Shown one piece after another: positions 45,021 through 56,559 of a DNA stretch of 64,000 nt (the stretch's first letter is position 1; the number at the start of each line of letters is the position of its first letter). The position numbers and the translations under genes were made by a program. The DNA lies in contig CM054062.1 of assembly GCA_028641055.1 (NCBI GenBank), positions 24,808,536 to 24,872,535 of the forward strand, read 5' to 3'. The notes under the pieces are model-generated. The model did not search any database. It had not been told where the DNA came from and saw only the letters and a list, made by a program, of their open reading frames with translations. This DNA comes from Alopecurus myosuroides. Its lineage: Eukaryota; Streptophyta; Magnoliopsida; Poales; Poaceae.

Positions 45021-45941
45021 TCGAAATTTCCAGTTGAGGTACCAAGATCTAATTAAACCATCCATCTGCTGGTATTGCTATCGGCTTCATCAAAGAACAT
45101 CCTCACTTGCATTTTTTTCACAAAATATACATATTTGCATGCCTTAACATCTTCGTATTTTTTCATGAATTATTCTCCATGTCATGCTAATAAGAACTTC
45201 TGTCAGCTCATCCCTGTATATCTTGGTCGCTATTTGTGTAAACCTATGCTCAAAATATATGCAAATCCTATACATAAGACTGGCGGACTTCTTATTTTTC
45301 TGAAGAAAGAACTGTAATCCGAACTTCTTATTTTTTCTGAAATATTCGTTCAGCTCAGCTATTCTAAAATATTTATATGGTTCTTGCCATAAGACGGACA
45401 GGCGCGGCAAAGAACGCTTTCATGTTCTAGTCTGATTTGTATGAGACATCAACACCATGTATGTTGTATTGCAAACATTTGAATAGATCAAAGCCGACAA
45501 TTAGAAATGCTAATTGCGTTGTTATCAACACCAAAACTAAGAATTAGCTTTGAATGTTGCATGTGCTCGACCGAATGCCTACAATGTAATTTCTATTTTA
45601 AAAAACTTGACTGCGGTAAATTGCTAATTGATCAAGGTCAAACAATGAAACAATTAAATTGCAAATGAAATTCCAATTTTCATACGATCTAATTGCATAT
45701 TATGTTAGTATGGGCATGAGTACTTCATGAATTACACTTGTGGTATTGCAGTGAAATTCCAATCCCCTCACAAGAGTTTGAACAAGAGGAGAGTAAGGGT
45801 TGGGTTGACCCTAATGCACGCAAGGGGAGAGGATTTAACTTCACACACAAAATAAGATCAAGCCTTATGAAATGCATGGAGAAATCTTAGCATAGATCCA
45901 GTTCTTGGGAATGAACAATAAAGCTCGTCTTATTGGGACCG
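45021..45941. other. Unassigned, no gene seen
   Basis: AT-rich sequence without a convincing ORF, splice pattern or repeat that I recognise. Confidence 0.4.
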
Positions 45942-47982
45942 GATACTACTGGGTTTGTGTAAGGGAATTTAAAATTTTCGCCATGCCAGCTACGCAACTG
46001 TCGAGATCTAGCTATACAGATCTAAGTGAATAATAATTGCAATATCTAGTACTCGAGATCATGTACCAAATACCGTAGAAGAGGAAGATTTGTTGATGAC
46101 GATGTCGATGAAGCCTATAGAAGATCCTCACGCACAAACTTGTGGATGAGGATGTTGCCGACTCCCCATATCCAGCACCTTGATCCAGCAGAGTGAGGGT
46201 CTCACGTGTTACTTCTCTGCGAGTATGCACACATACGTCGGGGCCAAATCTTCATCGCTTCGCCGTCCAGGACTAGACGGCAAAGGTGTATATGAAGGTG
46301 GAGATCTCAACACATGAGAGAGAGAGAGTAATTAGAACCTATATCTAATTGCGATAGGACACCTCAAAACCCAATTAGAAAAATATCTAATTCAATTGGA
46401 GGGGCTCTAGTTAGACCCTCTAATTCTACTAGAGAGAGAGAGGATTGCTCTCAAAATTATGATTTGGCTATAGGCTTATGGGTCCTTTAATAGTTGGAGG
46501 ATAGGGAGACATACCAAAGAGGGAGGAGTCCTTGTTAGGCTAGATGGGGAGCTAGCCGTACCAAGGAGGTGGCTGCACCCCTCTCCTTGACCAACTCGGA
46601 TTGGACTCCATGTGGATTCCAACTCCACCTCCCTTTTTTCCTTTTCCTTTTCCCCTTTTTTCTCTAATCAAATTTAGGAGAATAACTTGGATGACAAGTA
46701 CCAATATGTAGTGCCCTGAGGCCCACCTGGCAGCCCCTATAAAATAGGTGCGGCCATGAGGGCATTCTTGCCCCTCTGGTACTCTCTCGCCTTCTCGGTT
46801 TTTGCCCGAAGCTCTTTCAGAACCTTATAAACCCTTTAGATAAAATCATCAATATTATTTAACGATGTCAAAATTATATTTCCGACACTTTCTCCATAAA
46901 TAGTACATCCGCACTTTCTCTCTCAGAACAACTCCGGAATAAATTGCGGTGGTAATAGAAACTATTTCTATTACTCTGTGACATCCAATGCCCATAATAT
47001 ACATTTTCTCCGATATATATATTTATCACGTAGAAACACCATTCCGATGATACTCCTAGTTCATCCTGACCTACCGATATACACATCTTAAGTGTATGTC
47101 CCTTACAGGTTTGATAGTGTATGGACATGAAATTGGAAACTATTTCATTTCCAATAATCAATATTGGGGCCATGGATGCCCATATTTACTCCCACATACT
47201 ATACAAATAAACTGCTGAACATGTTGGTCATTATACAATTTTCCCATTACTCAAGATACCAAACTTACCCGAGACTGAATTCCAGTATTATCGTGAAACA
47301 ATGCCTACTTTACTATACCTTTGTCTTGTCTCGTTAAACCGTTAAGTTTCCTTTTACTCGTTACTATATTATGATATCTCATAGGATGTATCATCATCAT
47401 GCATTATCTGTAGAACTTATAGATATCAAGAATACCGAGTGGGCCTAGGTATGTATCTCTCTTTTTACGGAGGAGTCATTCCCATCTCAGAACATCGAGG
47501 CAATATACTCCTTTAGAATTACCCAATTACTACTGTTATGTTCATCCAGTTTACGGTGTGACTCTAGATAGTTCCCAAAGTAAAACGTCCAGAATATATT
47601 ACTCCAGTAACCTCATGTCGAAGGACACGTTGTAATATAACCGTGTTGTGATATACACTAAGGACAAAGATGTCTTAATGGAATCTCTTAGCATATCAAT
47701 CTACTTAGGAAATACCTAGTAATATTGTTCCTTTCCAACAGTATGTTATTCATTGATGCTGACATAAATAATGGCCATGACCAGGAAAACATAGCCATCA
47801 AGCATCCAATGAATTAGTCATAAAAGGCAAGACTAGGGTTTAATACCGTGTTCATGTGACTACACGTGAGCATGAGTTTTTCTCTGAATCTCATGTTCAG
47901 TAGCCACGTGAGTAATATGAATCATAATTATGAAACGTATGTATAAATATTATTGCCTTTTGGGCATATATCCAACAGATAC
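45942..47982 (-). repeat. Angela/BARE-like copia solo LTR
   Basis: In element sense (minus) it starts TGTTGGATATATGCCC at 47977 and continues aaaaggcaataata, the familiar start of Angela/BARE-type LTRs. A candidate target duplication is GATAC at 47978-47982 and 45942-45946. With this placing the LTR is 45947-47977 (2031 bp), and its other end reads TACTGG where TGTTGG would mirror the start, implying two transitions. Stretches of AGAG microsatellite are at 46314 and 46431. No internal domain is attached. Confidence 0.68.
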
Positions 47983-48279
47983 ATGAGCTATTCACACTTC
48001 TCCTCAAAGGGGACATGACTAGGACACCAAGTTCTCTAGTTTCCAAACAATAAACATAGATTGTTTCAAATGGTCATGTTGTTTAGCTCAAGTTTACCGT
48101 CTCAATCCAAGTGGGACTAGTGACACCGATAAGGTAGATTGATGCATTATTGTAATTTAGTTTTGCTTGTTGTTGCTTCATGCTAATAGCTTGTATCTTA
48201 CTTGTAGACAAACATTGCTCAAAACAATTCGAGAACAAACCTAAGATACGTGGGGATGAGCGGAAGCCTTCACTTTGCA
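47983..48279. other. Unassigned spacer
   Basis: Short stretch between the copia LTR and the pseudogene. It may include degraded upstream parts of that pseudogene, but no protein similarity is clear. Confidence 0.35.
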
Positions 48280-48808
48280 TTATTGTTGTGAAATTCTCGA
48301 GAATGATGAAAAGTGGAAAAATCGGCCCTCCAATGAATTCCCAAATAGGAAGAAGCCTCCCTCTAGCTCGGTCGGAGAGGGTTTTCTGAGGGACACCGAT
48401 GATGATGGATCAAGTATCTCCACTCCACTCTCCCCGGTCAATAGAGGATGACCCCAAGGGAGGAAGAAAGCAAAAAAATAAGAGGGAAAATGGAGACGAG
48501 GGAGGTTAAGAAGATTCATTAGACAACATGATGGAGGTGAAGAAAGACATTCATATGCAAAGGCAAGGCTTGAAGATGTAGGAAATAGAGGAGAGGAGGG
48601 AGGCCGAGGAAAGGAAGATGGTGGTTGAAGAGAGAAGGGTGATGGACGAGAGGAGAAGTAGGCCGAGATCGAGGAGAAGAAGGCGACAACCGATGAGATG
48701 GCCAAGAGGATGGAACATGAGCAAACGATCATGTTTATGGACCCAAGTGGTCTAGATGACAAAGGTCGAACGTATCTTGAGTATTTTCATGACCAAATCT
48801 TGGCTTAA
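48280..48808 (+). pseudogene. NAM-associated C-terminal domain protein, pseudogene
   Basis: In shifting plus-strand frames the sequence gives RKQKNKREN (basic, about 48460), LDNMMEVKKDIHMQRQ (about 48518), a Glu/Arg-rich helix REAEERKMVVEERRVMDERR, then after a frame change EIEEKKATTDEMAKRMEHEQ and FMDPSGLDDKGRTYLEYFHD ending at TAA 48808. The order of basic patch, DNMM, long charged helix and M(F)-D-(P)-LDD ending matches a very common Triticeae family annotated with a NAM-associated domain, often the ORF1 product of PIF/Harbinger transposons. At least three stops and a frameshift show it is dead. Confidence 0.55.
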
Positions 48809-49526
48809 GGTGGTACTTCCCAAGCATTGGTGGCAATGGTGATAGCGGCGGTGGTGCTATTTGAGAAAGAACATTGAGATGCAATTTTGGTTTGTGGTGT
48901 TGTTCTATGCATCGATGATGCACTTTTATTTCATGTTGTTGATTTACTTTGCTTGCGGTTCCATGCTAGAAGTTGGACTTTACTTCGAAAAGTTATGGAT
49001 TTGTGCTCTTATTTATGTTAATTTGGATGATGATATAATGTTCTAATTATCATGTGTAGACAATTTTAATTAATTTGGTTCATATATCCAAAGTGCAGGT
49101 GACTAGCAAATGATAAAATCTTTGTCAATTTTGTTCTACCAATCCTATTATACAAAGGCTTGAAAATCTGAAAGCAAATTGAATTGCAAAACCTTCTCTC
49201 TCCTATTGCTAAAACCATTTTTACCAATCCATTTTCACGTATGCTCTTGGAGATGCTCTAAGCGCTGATTTTCACATACAAGAAGAGATTGAAATCATAG
49301 CACACCTCTCGTGCTTCCTCCACCATCCATAGTAAACACCCAAAGCCGTCGGGAAATTGTCCGATTGGTACATGGCCAATCGAGTAATGGAACACGCCGG
49401 AAAAAAAAACCTGTTCCGGCGTAGCAACCGCGCCCCCGTACCGGCAGCGCGGCCCCTCGCGCGACACGCACGGAGAAATCAAAAAGAAAAAATTATATCA
49501 TGCACCGCACGTACGTGATGAACTGT
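48809..49526. other. Intergenic region downstream of the host gene
   Basis: The first 250 bp look like the 3' untranslated part of the pseudogene (T-rich, ending near 49045). From about 49260 to 49526 the sequence is the 3' flank of the minus-strand gene. No other feature is seen. Confidence 0.4.
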
Positions 49527-50672
49527 CTACGCGCTCTGCGCCTCCAAGAAGGCGTTGAACTCCGCCCTGGCCATCGCCAGCCGCGGCGTGATGCACGGCG
49601 AAGTCGGGCACGAAGCCGGCGGCGCGGCCGTCGAGAACCTCACGTGCCGCTGCGACGCGGATGACATCCTTGGGGCCGTGTCCGGCCGCAGCGACGCTGA
49701 CGCCGACTTCTTCAGGATCCCCTTGGGCTCACCGTCGAACGCGAACGTCATCTTGACGGGCGCCGCCGGCTCGGGCAGCCGCGACTCCGACGCCGACTTC
49801 TTCAGGACCCCCCTCGCCTCGCCGTCGAACACGAAGGCCATCTTGATGGGCAAGTCCGTGTCGTCCGCGCAGCTGATCTTGGCCACCTCCATCGCGAAGT
49901 CTGTGTCCCCGTGCGGCGCCACGGCCGAAGCCGAAGTGGGCTGTGGCGGCGGGCTCCACGACCCGCACTCGAACCTCTCCATCGACGCCATCCGGGACAC
50001 GCTGCTCCGCCGCCGCGCCCCCGAATGCTGCCTCTGTATGCTCGACACGACGGCCGCCGCGGAGGGCGATCCTGGCTTCTTCTTGGCGAAGCCCGGGATG
50101 AACATGCACAGCACGCCGCACTTGAAGCTTTGCTCGGCCTCCGCATCACCCTCGTCGTGGGGATACTCGTCGTCGTGCGGCGCCATGGACCTCCCCTCGG
50201 CTCGGGACGCGCTCCTCGAGAGCGTGGTGGGCGCCGCGGACGGCGAGGTGACATAGTGGGCGAGCGCGGCCGAGTGCTGCCGCGCGAGGGAGCGCATGGC
50301 GGTGACCGTGGCGAGGCTGGGCTCTTCCCGCTTCACTTCGGCGCTGCGGACGGGCGAGGAGGTCGCGGAGCACGGGACGCTGGCGCCGACGAACGTGGGC
50401 CGGCGGAGCGGCGGCAGGAGCGGGGATGAGTGTGCCACCAGCTCCGTGAACACGGACGGCGCCGAGAGCGGCGAGTCTGGGTCGGCCACCATGCCCAGCT
50501 GGCGCAAAGACACAGGGTCCACAGGGATCTGGCGCTCATTATCCATGGACGGCGACGCCGGGCTCTTGCCGCCGTTCTCTGATGCAGCGTCTCGTGATGC
50601 CACCGTTGCTTCCGCCGTGCTCACGGCTGGAGCGGGCACGGGCGATGGCGCTTCCTCGCCGGCGAACTGCAT
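49527..50672 (-). CDS. Syringolide-induced protein 14-1-1-like, 381 residues
   Basis: A single uninterrupted frame runs from ATG 50672 (MQFAGEEAPSPVPAP) to TAG 49527. It is strongly GC-rich, as many grass single-exon genes are. Family landmarks are a short cysteine/hydrophobic block KCGVLCMFIPGFAKKKP (about residues 185-201), RMASMERFECGSW (about 227-239), DDTDLPIKMAFVFDG followed by GVLKKSAS, and the ending RHVRFSTAAPPASCPTSPC then ITPRLAMARAEFNAFLEAQ. This combination matches the plant-specific syringolide-induced 14-1-1-like proteins, linked by induction to defence signalling; their biochemical activity is not known. The FDGE...G(V/I)LKKSAS unit is duplicated in tandem. No signal peptide is apparent and the protein is Ser/Pro/Ala-rich and probably largely disordered. 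It is the only intact host gene in the window. Confidence 0.85.
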   Translation of the reverse strand: MQFAGEEAPSPVPAPAVSTAEATVASRDAASENGGKSPASPSMDNERQIPVDPVSLRQLGMVADPDSPLSAPSVFTELVAHSSPLLPPLRRPTFVGASVPCSATSSPVRSAEVKREEPSLATVTAMRSLARQHSAALAHYVTSPSAAPTTLSRSASRAEGRSMAPHDDEYPHDEGDAEAEQSFKCGVLCMFIPGFAKKKPGSPSAAAVVSSIQRQHSGARRRSSVSRMASMERFECGSWSPPPQPTSASAVAPHGDTDFAMEVAKISCADDTDLPIKMAFVFDGEARGVLKKSASESRLPEPAAPVKMTFAFDGEPKGILKKSASASLRPDTAPRMSSASQRHVRFSTAAPPASCPTSPCITPRLAMARAEFNAFLEAQSA

Positions 50673-51050
50673 GATGGTCTGCGTATGGGCTGACTACTCC
50701 GGTGGTGCTACAATACATAGGGGCGGGGCGCTTAAATCAATGCCAAAACAATCAATTAGTGTTTGACTTTTGGTGATGGGTACTTGGTATTCGTCGTAGT
50801 GGAGAGCATGAAGTTGGTTGGCATCAGGGGCGGCACGGCTACCTGGTATCTGCTCCTAATTCGTGCCGGCTTAGTGGTTCACCATTTGTTATCGGGGAAA
50901 TAGTCTTTCTCGTGCAGAGAATCAGAGAATGATGGTTAACCATGAAGTTGAGGTGTCAGCTATCAACATGTATTTCAAAGATGTTCCCGAACGACGAACG
51001 TGCAGGAGATTCGAGTGTCATTGCATTAACAAGAAGAAAGATAAGTTACA
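50673..51050 (-). promoter_or_regulatory. Upstream region of the 14-1-1-like gene
   Basis: A GC box (cgccccgcccc) is at about 50722-50732 and a weak TATA-like ctatgtattg at 50712-50721 on the minus strand. No strong TATA box is seen. The region ends at a Stowaway MITE. Confidence 0.4.
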
Positions 51051-51213
51051 TACTCCCTCCGTTCCTAAATATACTATGTTCTAGTTATTAGTCAGGTTGT
51101 CTAGATACACACTAATATGAGTGAACATATACTAAAAGTTGTCTAGATACATGTAGACATGTATGAATATGGAAAATGGCTAAAATATCTTACATTTAGG
51201 AACAGAGGGAGTA
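51051..51213. mobile_element. Stowaway-type MITE (Tc1/Mariner)
   Basis: The element is 51053-51211 (159 bp) with TIRs CTCCCTCCGTTCCTAAATA and, at the right, the near-perfect complement ending cagagggag. It is flanked by TA at 51051-51052 and 51212-51213, the target duplication of Tc1/Mariner elements. It has no coding capacity. Confidence 0.92.
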
Positions 51214-52260
51214 GTAGACTGAGCAGGCACAACCATAGTTGCCAGGAATCCGGGTCGAGGAACAGGGTCACGGGTCGAGGGTCGTCGCTACGACGAACGA
51301 TGTTCGACAAGGGGTATACATCTTTGGTACACCAATTTGGGTCGAGGATCGGGATCCACACCATTGTGTGTCGATGATCCTGCTGCGATAATACTAGACT
51401 GGTCGTGGTAGGCGATATTTTTTCTTTAATTACGTGGCATGTAGGCAAAAATAACGCTAGGAAATTAGGAATTCAGCTCATCGTTTTATGAGAAAAAAGA
51501 AATTTATTAACATTATGGGTCCATGTGTCAGCCCAGAGCCAACTAGTGCGGTGACTACATCTTCTTCCCCACGATCCCATCTAGCGAATCCCGCCTACTC
51601 TGTATATATTCAGCACGAACACACATCTATCATCGAACGAAATCCAGTCTGGTGGTGCTTCCGGCGGTCTGATGGCCTCCTGGGCTGACTAGCTGGTTGA
51701 CGACTAAAACAGTGACGACAGCGAGGGGCGAATGGAGGAGGCGCGGGGCCGGCCGTAGTGCCTCGGCGCCGGTGTTCCGACCGGCCGTGGGACAGAGATG
51801 GCGCATACGGCTCATGGGAGCACCGCTTGGTATTTATTCCACCTTGCAATCTTGTGTACCTCGGTAGGCATTGAATGGGACCTTGACCCGGTCTCGACCC
51901 ACGTCGACCCACCATCGTTGCTGAATCTGGGTCGATCGATTCTGGGTCGAGGAACACGGCATCGGCCCCGTTTCCGGCTACTATGGGCACAAGCAGTGGC
52001 GGGGCTTGGCAAGGATTGCAGGTTGGCGAAAAGCAAAGTAGCAATGTTTTCGCACAAAAAATCTTCAGCATTTGATCCAAAACTAGGGGGCCGATGCCCC
52101 CCCCCCCCCCGGTACACTAAGCTCCGTCTCTCAGCACAACTTGGCTTGCACACATTGTATTCCGGGATGAGAGAGTTTCAGTATCGGGCAGGCAGTATAA
52201 TTTTCCTGTCAGCTGTATCGGATCGTAGGATCCTGTCAAAGTACGATACCATTATATTTT
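51214..52260. other. Unassigned, with a dispersed GGGTCGAGG motif
   Basis: The motif gggtcgagga recurs at about 51252, 51271, 51339 and 51943, with inverted forms (tcgaccca) at about 51900. A run of 14 C is at 52097-52110. ORFs on both strands give no recognisable protein. The repeated motif in both orientations suggests a degenerate DNA transposon, but no clean termini were found. Confidence 0.35.
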
Positions 52261-53000
52261 AATCATTACGCTAACTGAACATCAAAGAATAATACCTCAA
52301 ATGAATTATCCGATACAATTCTACTGAATAAAAAGCAATACAATGAGCGACACGTATTATCGTTGACATTAAAAACAATGATTAATACAAAGTATATACA
52401 AAATTTTGTAACAAACGATATGACTTTGTTGACTAAATAATGAATTTACACCAGATCGAATAACCTGGAACACACACACGCTTCCAAAACTAGAAATAAC
52501 ATCAAACATCTTTGAATTATTTTGCCTCTCATCCTTTGCGCCTTGATATTTCTCCATGATTCTAGTGAAAAGGATGTTATGTGAAAAGAAACACTCCACA
52601 TGAAGGGGTTTTCTTAATGGCGCATCGGAGAATAAAAGTATCACATAAGAAGACATTTCTTTATTAATCCTTTATATAACTAAAAGTGCGCTTTTTCACA
52701 TGATTACATTGTATTGTGTCGGCCTTGAATATGGCTAGCCTGTTACATCAGTTCGGACTTTTTCAGACTTTTGATTATGTTGTTGTAACAATGTTGCGGA
52801 CAATAACATAGGAAAACAATTCATTACATAATAATAACACTGTTGTGTTTGATAGGAAACATATTTCTTATGCTCGACGGACTTTTTTCTTGTCTCATCA
52901 GTTGGCTACATCTTTAGCCTATAATGCAGCGATCCAAGCACAGGGAGCACACATGACATCAACATGTTAGATCACGCAAGCACTATATCCTGCTCTTTGT
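52261..53000. other. AT-rich sequence, nothing recognised
   Basis: No ORF of interest, no repeat structure and no conserved family was identified. Confidence 0.35.
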
Positions 53001-54125
53001 GAGCGTTGGCACGGCTCACCTGCGGAGCTCGCCCCATGGCCCATTCCTTCTCCGTTTTTATTTTTATTTTTCTCATGTTTCTTTTTTTATTTGGTTTCTT
53101 TTTGGATTTGTCAACATTTTCTTATTTGCCTTCTTTCTTTTTTGTTTCTTTTCTTATTTTCCTTTATTTTTTATGTTTTTGAAAATATTCATAAAATATT
53201 TAGTTTTGAAAAATGATCAAATTTAAAAGGTGTCCAGATTTTAGAAATGTTAGTATTTGAAAAATGTTCAGAGTTTAAAAAAGCTAGATCTAATTTTTTT
53301 TAATTGTAAATTGTTAAGATTATTAAAAATGTTCCAAATTTGAAAATATTTAGATTCTGAAATGTTTATATTTGAAAAATGTTTAGATTTGAAAAGTGTT
53401 CAGTTTTTTAAAAATAGATTTTGAATGATTTCAAATTTCAAAATATTTAGATTTTTAAATGGATTTAAATTGTTTCAGATTAAAAAACTGTTCTAATGGG
53501 TCACTTGTTACGAGCGGAACATTCTTTTTGGGGCAGTCTTTCATGGGCTCGGAGCAGCTTCAAGTGAGCTAGGTGAGTGGTGCAACTTGTTTCAAGCGTG
53601 GTGCTCCTCTTCGGAGCTTAATGTGTCGCTTCGCGAGCCGACGGCTAGAGATAGAACACTCAAGGGTTGTCCGAGTAATGCAACCTCGTGCGCTTAGATC
53701 TTTGTGCCAGAATTTTTTTCATTTTGTTGATCACTAATGCTAGTCTAAGAAATAAAACAATTGGGTTTGTGCTAATTTTAAAATAATGAACTAAAACACT
53801 TCCATTTTTTAAATATTGTCACAAAATATAAAATTATTCATGAATTTGAAAAACAATTGTGAATTCAAAAAATGTCCACGAGTTAAAAAAATCATGAATT
53901 CGAGAAGTAATGTTCATGGATTTGAAAAAAATCATGATTTTTTTAAAGTTGCTCACAAAATTTAAAAAAGATATACATGATATTTTTGTAGATTTTAAAT
54001 ATTCTCACGAATTTTAAACTGTTCACTAAAATGAAACTTTTCACAAAAAATTACAAAAAGGGAAGAAAAACGAAACAAGAAAGACTAACATGAAAAAGTC
54101 AGAAGAAAACCATCCAGGAGATTCA
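53001..54125. repeat. AT-rich degenerate repeat region
   Basis: Between 53160 and 54060 a loose motif close to tttgaaaaatgttcagatttt recurs many times with varying spacing. GC-rich margins lie at 53005-53045 and 53500-53690. Such composition is common in Triticeae DNA transposons without coding capacity, but no terminal repeats or target duplication could be fixed. Confidence 0.4.
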
Positions 54126-55595
54126 TGACTCACAAGTGTAGGGGGTCGATCGTAACTTTTTCGATAAATAAGAGTGTCGAACCCAACGAGGAGCAAAAGG
54201 TATTGATAAATAGTTTCGAGCAAGGTTTCACTATGAACACTAGAGAACAATTGTATAGCGAATTTTGTAATAGTTATAAAGCGATAACAAGTAAATAACA
54301 ACGAAGGTAAATAGTTGTTGCAAGTGTTCCAATTATTTTTAGCACAAAGGACATGCCAGTTGTGTTTCTTATAATGGCTAAAACGTTTCTGAGGAGACAC
54401 ACACGGAAGGTTTCGTCTAGTTATTTTTATCACACGATGTTGATTAATCTTTATCGTTTTGGTAAGTGTTATGTGGCTAGACCTATACTAGTGCACCGTC
54501 CTATCCAAGACTAATTCACACTTACGATTACAATACTTGCAAGCATCCGCAAAATCAAGAAAGTAATTCAAAAATAAATCTAACTGTGGCGATAAAATCG
54601 TCGTATCTAATACTCCCGTATGTGAAGTATTGCCAACTGGGGTTTAGGTTTCTGCCACTCCGGCAACCCACTATAAGCAATCCAACACGCAATGCACTCG
54701 TCTAGGCCCATAAAAGGTGAAGTGCTATGTAGTCGACGTTCACATAACACCACTAGAGAAATAACAACATAACTTAAATATTAAAACGGCAAATACTACT
54801 CAACAAAACATGAGTACTAATTATTAGACTTCTCCCATGTCCTCAAGAACTAAACAATCTACTCACAACACATTATATGGATCATGATCAGAGGTGATAT
54901 ATGGATGAATGAAAAACTGGTCATAAAGTGCAAACACCGATAAATCTCATACGCATCAACTACAAACGAGTAATTCACATCGAGAGAGAGATCTAGTAGA
55001 AACCAAAGATATAGAACCTAATTGTTACAGCGGGACGGAGGGGGATGGTGAGGATGATGGTGTTGATGGTGATGACGATGATGATCTTGATGACGCCAGG
55101 TGCGATGACGGTGACGATAGTGATGATTCCCCCATCCGGGAGGGAATTTCCTCGGCGGAATCTCCCCGCCAAGGTGTTTCTTCTCTCTGTTGTTTCCGTC
55201 GCGAAGAGGCGGCGGAAAAATTCTACGAAGTGGCTCCTCGATAATGTTAGGTCACGAGGGGTAAGTACCCTGGAGGAGATCTAGAGGGGGCCAAGGGGTG
55301 CGCCTAGAAGTCACTCGGATACCCCCTAGATCCCCTCTTGCAGGTCTTCGGGCTCCCCCGGTGATTTCTGATAAAACGTTGTTTTATGTTTTTCCCCGAT
55401 TTTTCTGACGTCCAGAAGATATCCCTTCTGGAGTTGCCGTTTCCTGCTGATTTCTGACTCTGACAAATAATTCTGTAAAACTGTGAAATATAGAGAAAAC
55501 AACGAAATAACATAAGTATAGTTCTCTAATATGGAAAATATCAATGAATAAGGGAAAATTAACATGTAAAATAGTGATGCAAAATAGATGTATCA
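54126..55595 (-). repeat. 3' LTR of the Athila-like element
   Basis: In element sense it starts TGATACATC at 55595 after the PPT. The far end is placed at TGACTCACAAG (54126) by analogy with related LTRs that end near an ACTTGTGAGTCA sequence. A GAT/GAC-rich simple repeat lies at 55044-55125. Confidence 0.65.
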
Positions 55596-55606
55596 GCTCC
55601 CCCAAG
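55596..55606 (-). promoter_or_regulatory. Polypurine tract of the Athila-like element
   Basis: The minus strand reads CTTGGGGGAGC directly before the LTR start TGATACATC. Confidence 0.75.
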
Positions 55607-56559
55607 CTTACACTCTACTTGTCCCTAAGCGAAAACTGAACTCGAAAAACATGACCACAAGTTTTATGATGTGAGGTGTCGATAATGAAGAATACAGACA
55701 TGAAGCATCATCAATTACTCAATAAACACTAACAATTCCATATAGCAATATTTCCCAAAATGCTTCTCAGAGAGAAGTAATGATTCAATCATATAAAGGT
55801 ACAGTGAGTGAAAATGCATTGAGTTATGGAAAAGTGTGTTCTTGATAAGAGAACAAGTATCATATAAATCTTGTCTTTCTGAAAGAGTCTATGTCAGAGA
55901 TATTAAGCAAATAACACATGATTCAATTATCACAAAGTCTTTTCATGAGTAGAAAACTTTCAGTGATTATAAAGGAGGTGAAAACAACTGACGCGAAGGA
56001 AGATGCTAGTTAGCATAGCTCAAATTTCAACTTGTTTAGCATGATGGTAATGTCAACTGCTATAAAAAATGGTTAAATATCATCGTGGATATATAAAATA
56101 ATTCATCTCGGTTCAACATCATAAGTTTTCTAGTAGAGAATAGAGGGAATAGGTGAAACTGACTCAATCATGCTAGTAAAGAAGGCCCTTCGCAGAGGGA
56201 AGCATGGATTACTCATGTGCTGGAGCTTTTTATTTTAATAGAACAGAGATATTGAAAATTTAATTTTTAGAGATATGTATTTCTATGTCAACAAATGGTA
56301 GTGAAAAACTTATCATAACCATGTCAATCAAAGTTTTTAGACTTTTGAGAGGTGTTTCCATTTCTTTATTAAGGTTGGCACTCCCCCCCCCCCCCGACCT
56401 TGCCTTTCACAAACTAGGGCTAGCCGTATCCACGGGTACCCACCAGATTTCATCAAACCATGGGGAAGTGCCTCTTTATACTATATTATTTGGCACCGGC
56501 TCTCTGGCAAATTTAGATGAGCACATATTCCATACTCATCGGATGAAATAAGGAAAAAG

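Noticed and set aside
49555..50429. Long ORFs of 233 and 172 residues on the strand opposite the 14-1-1-like gene
   Set aside because: High GC content with few stops produces antisense ORFs; conserved family motifs are only on the minus strand.
52097..52110. Run of 14 C, with a similar run of 13 C at 56383-56395
   Set aside because: Homopolymers of this size are expected by slippage and may be sequencing artefacts. No structure around them suggests a function.
51610..52153. ORFs of 156 and 113 residues on the minus strand
   Set aside because: Overlapping frames with no recognisable motif, in a region with repeated GGGTCGAGG motifs and a poly-C tract.
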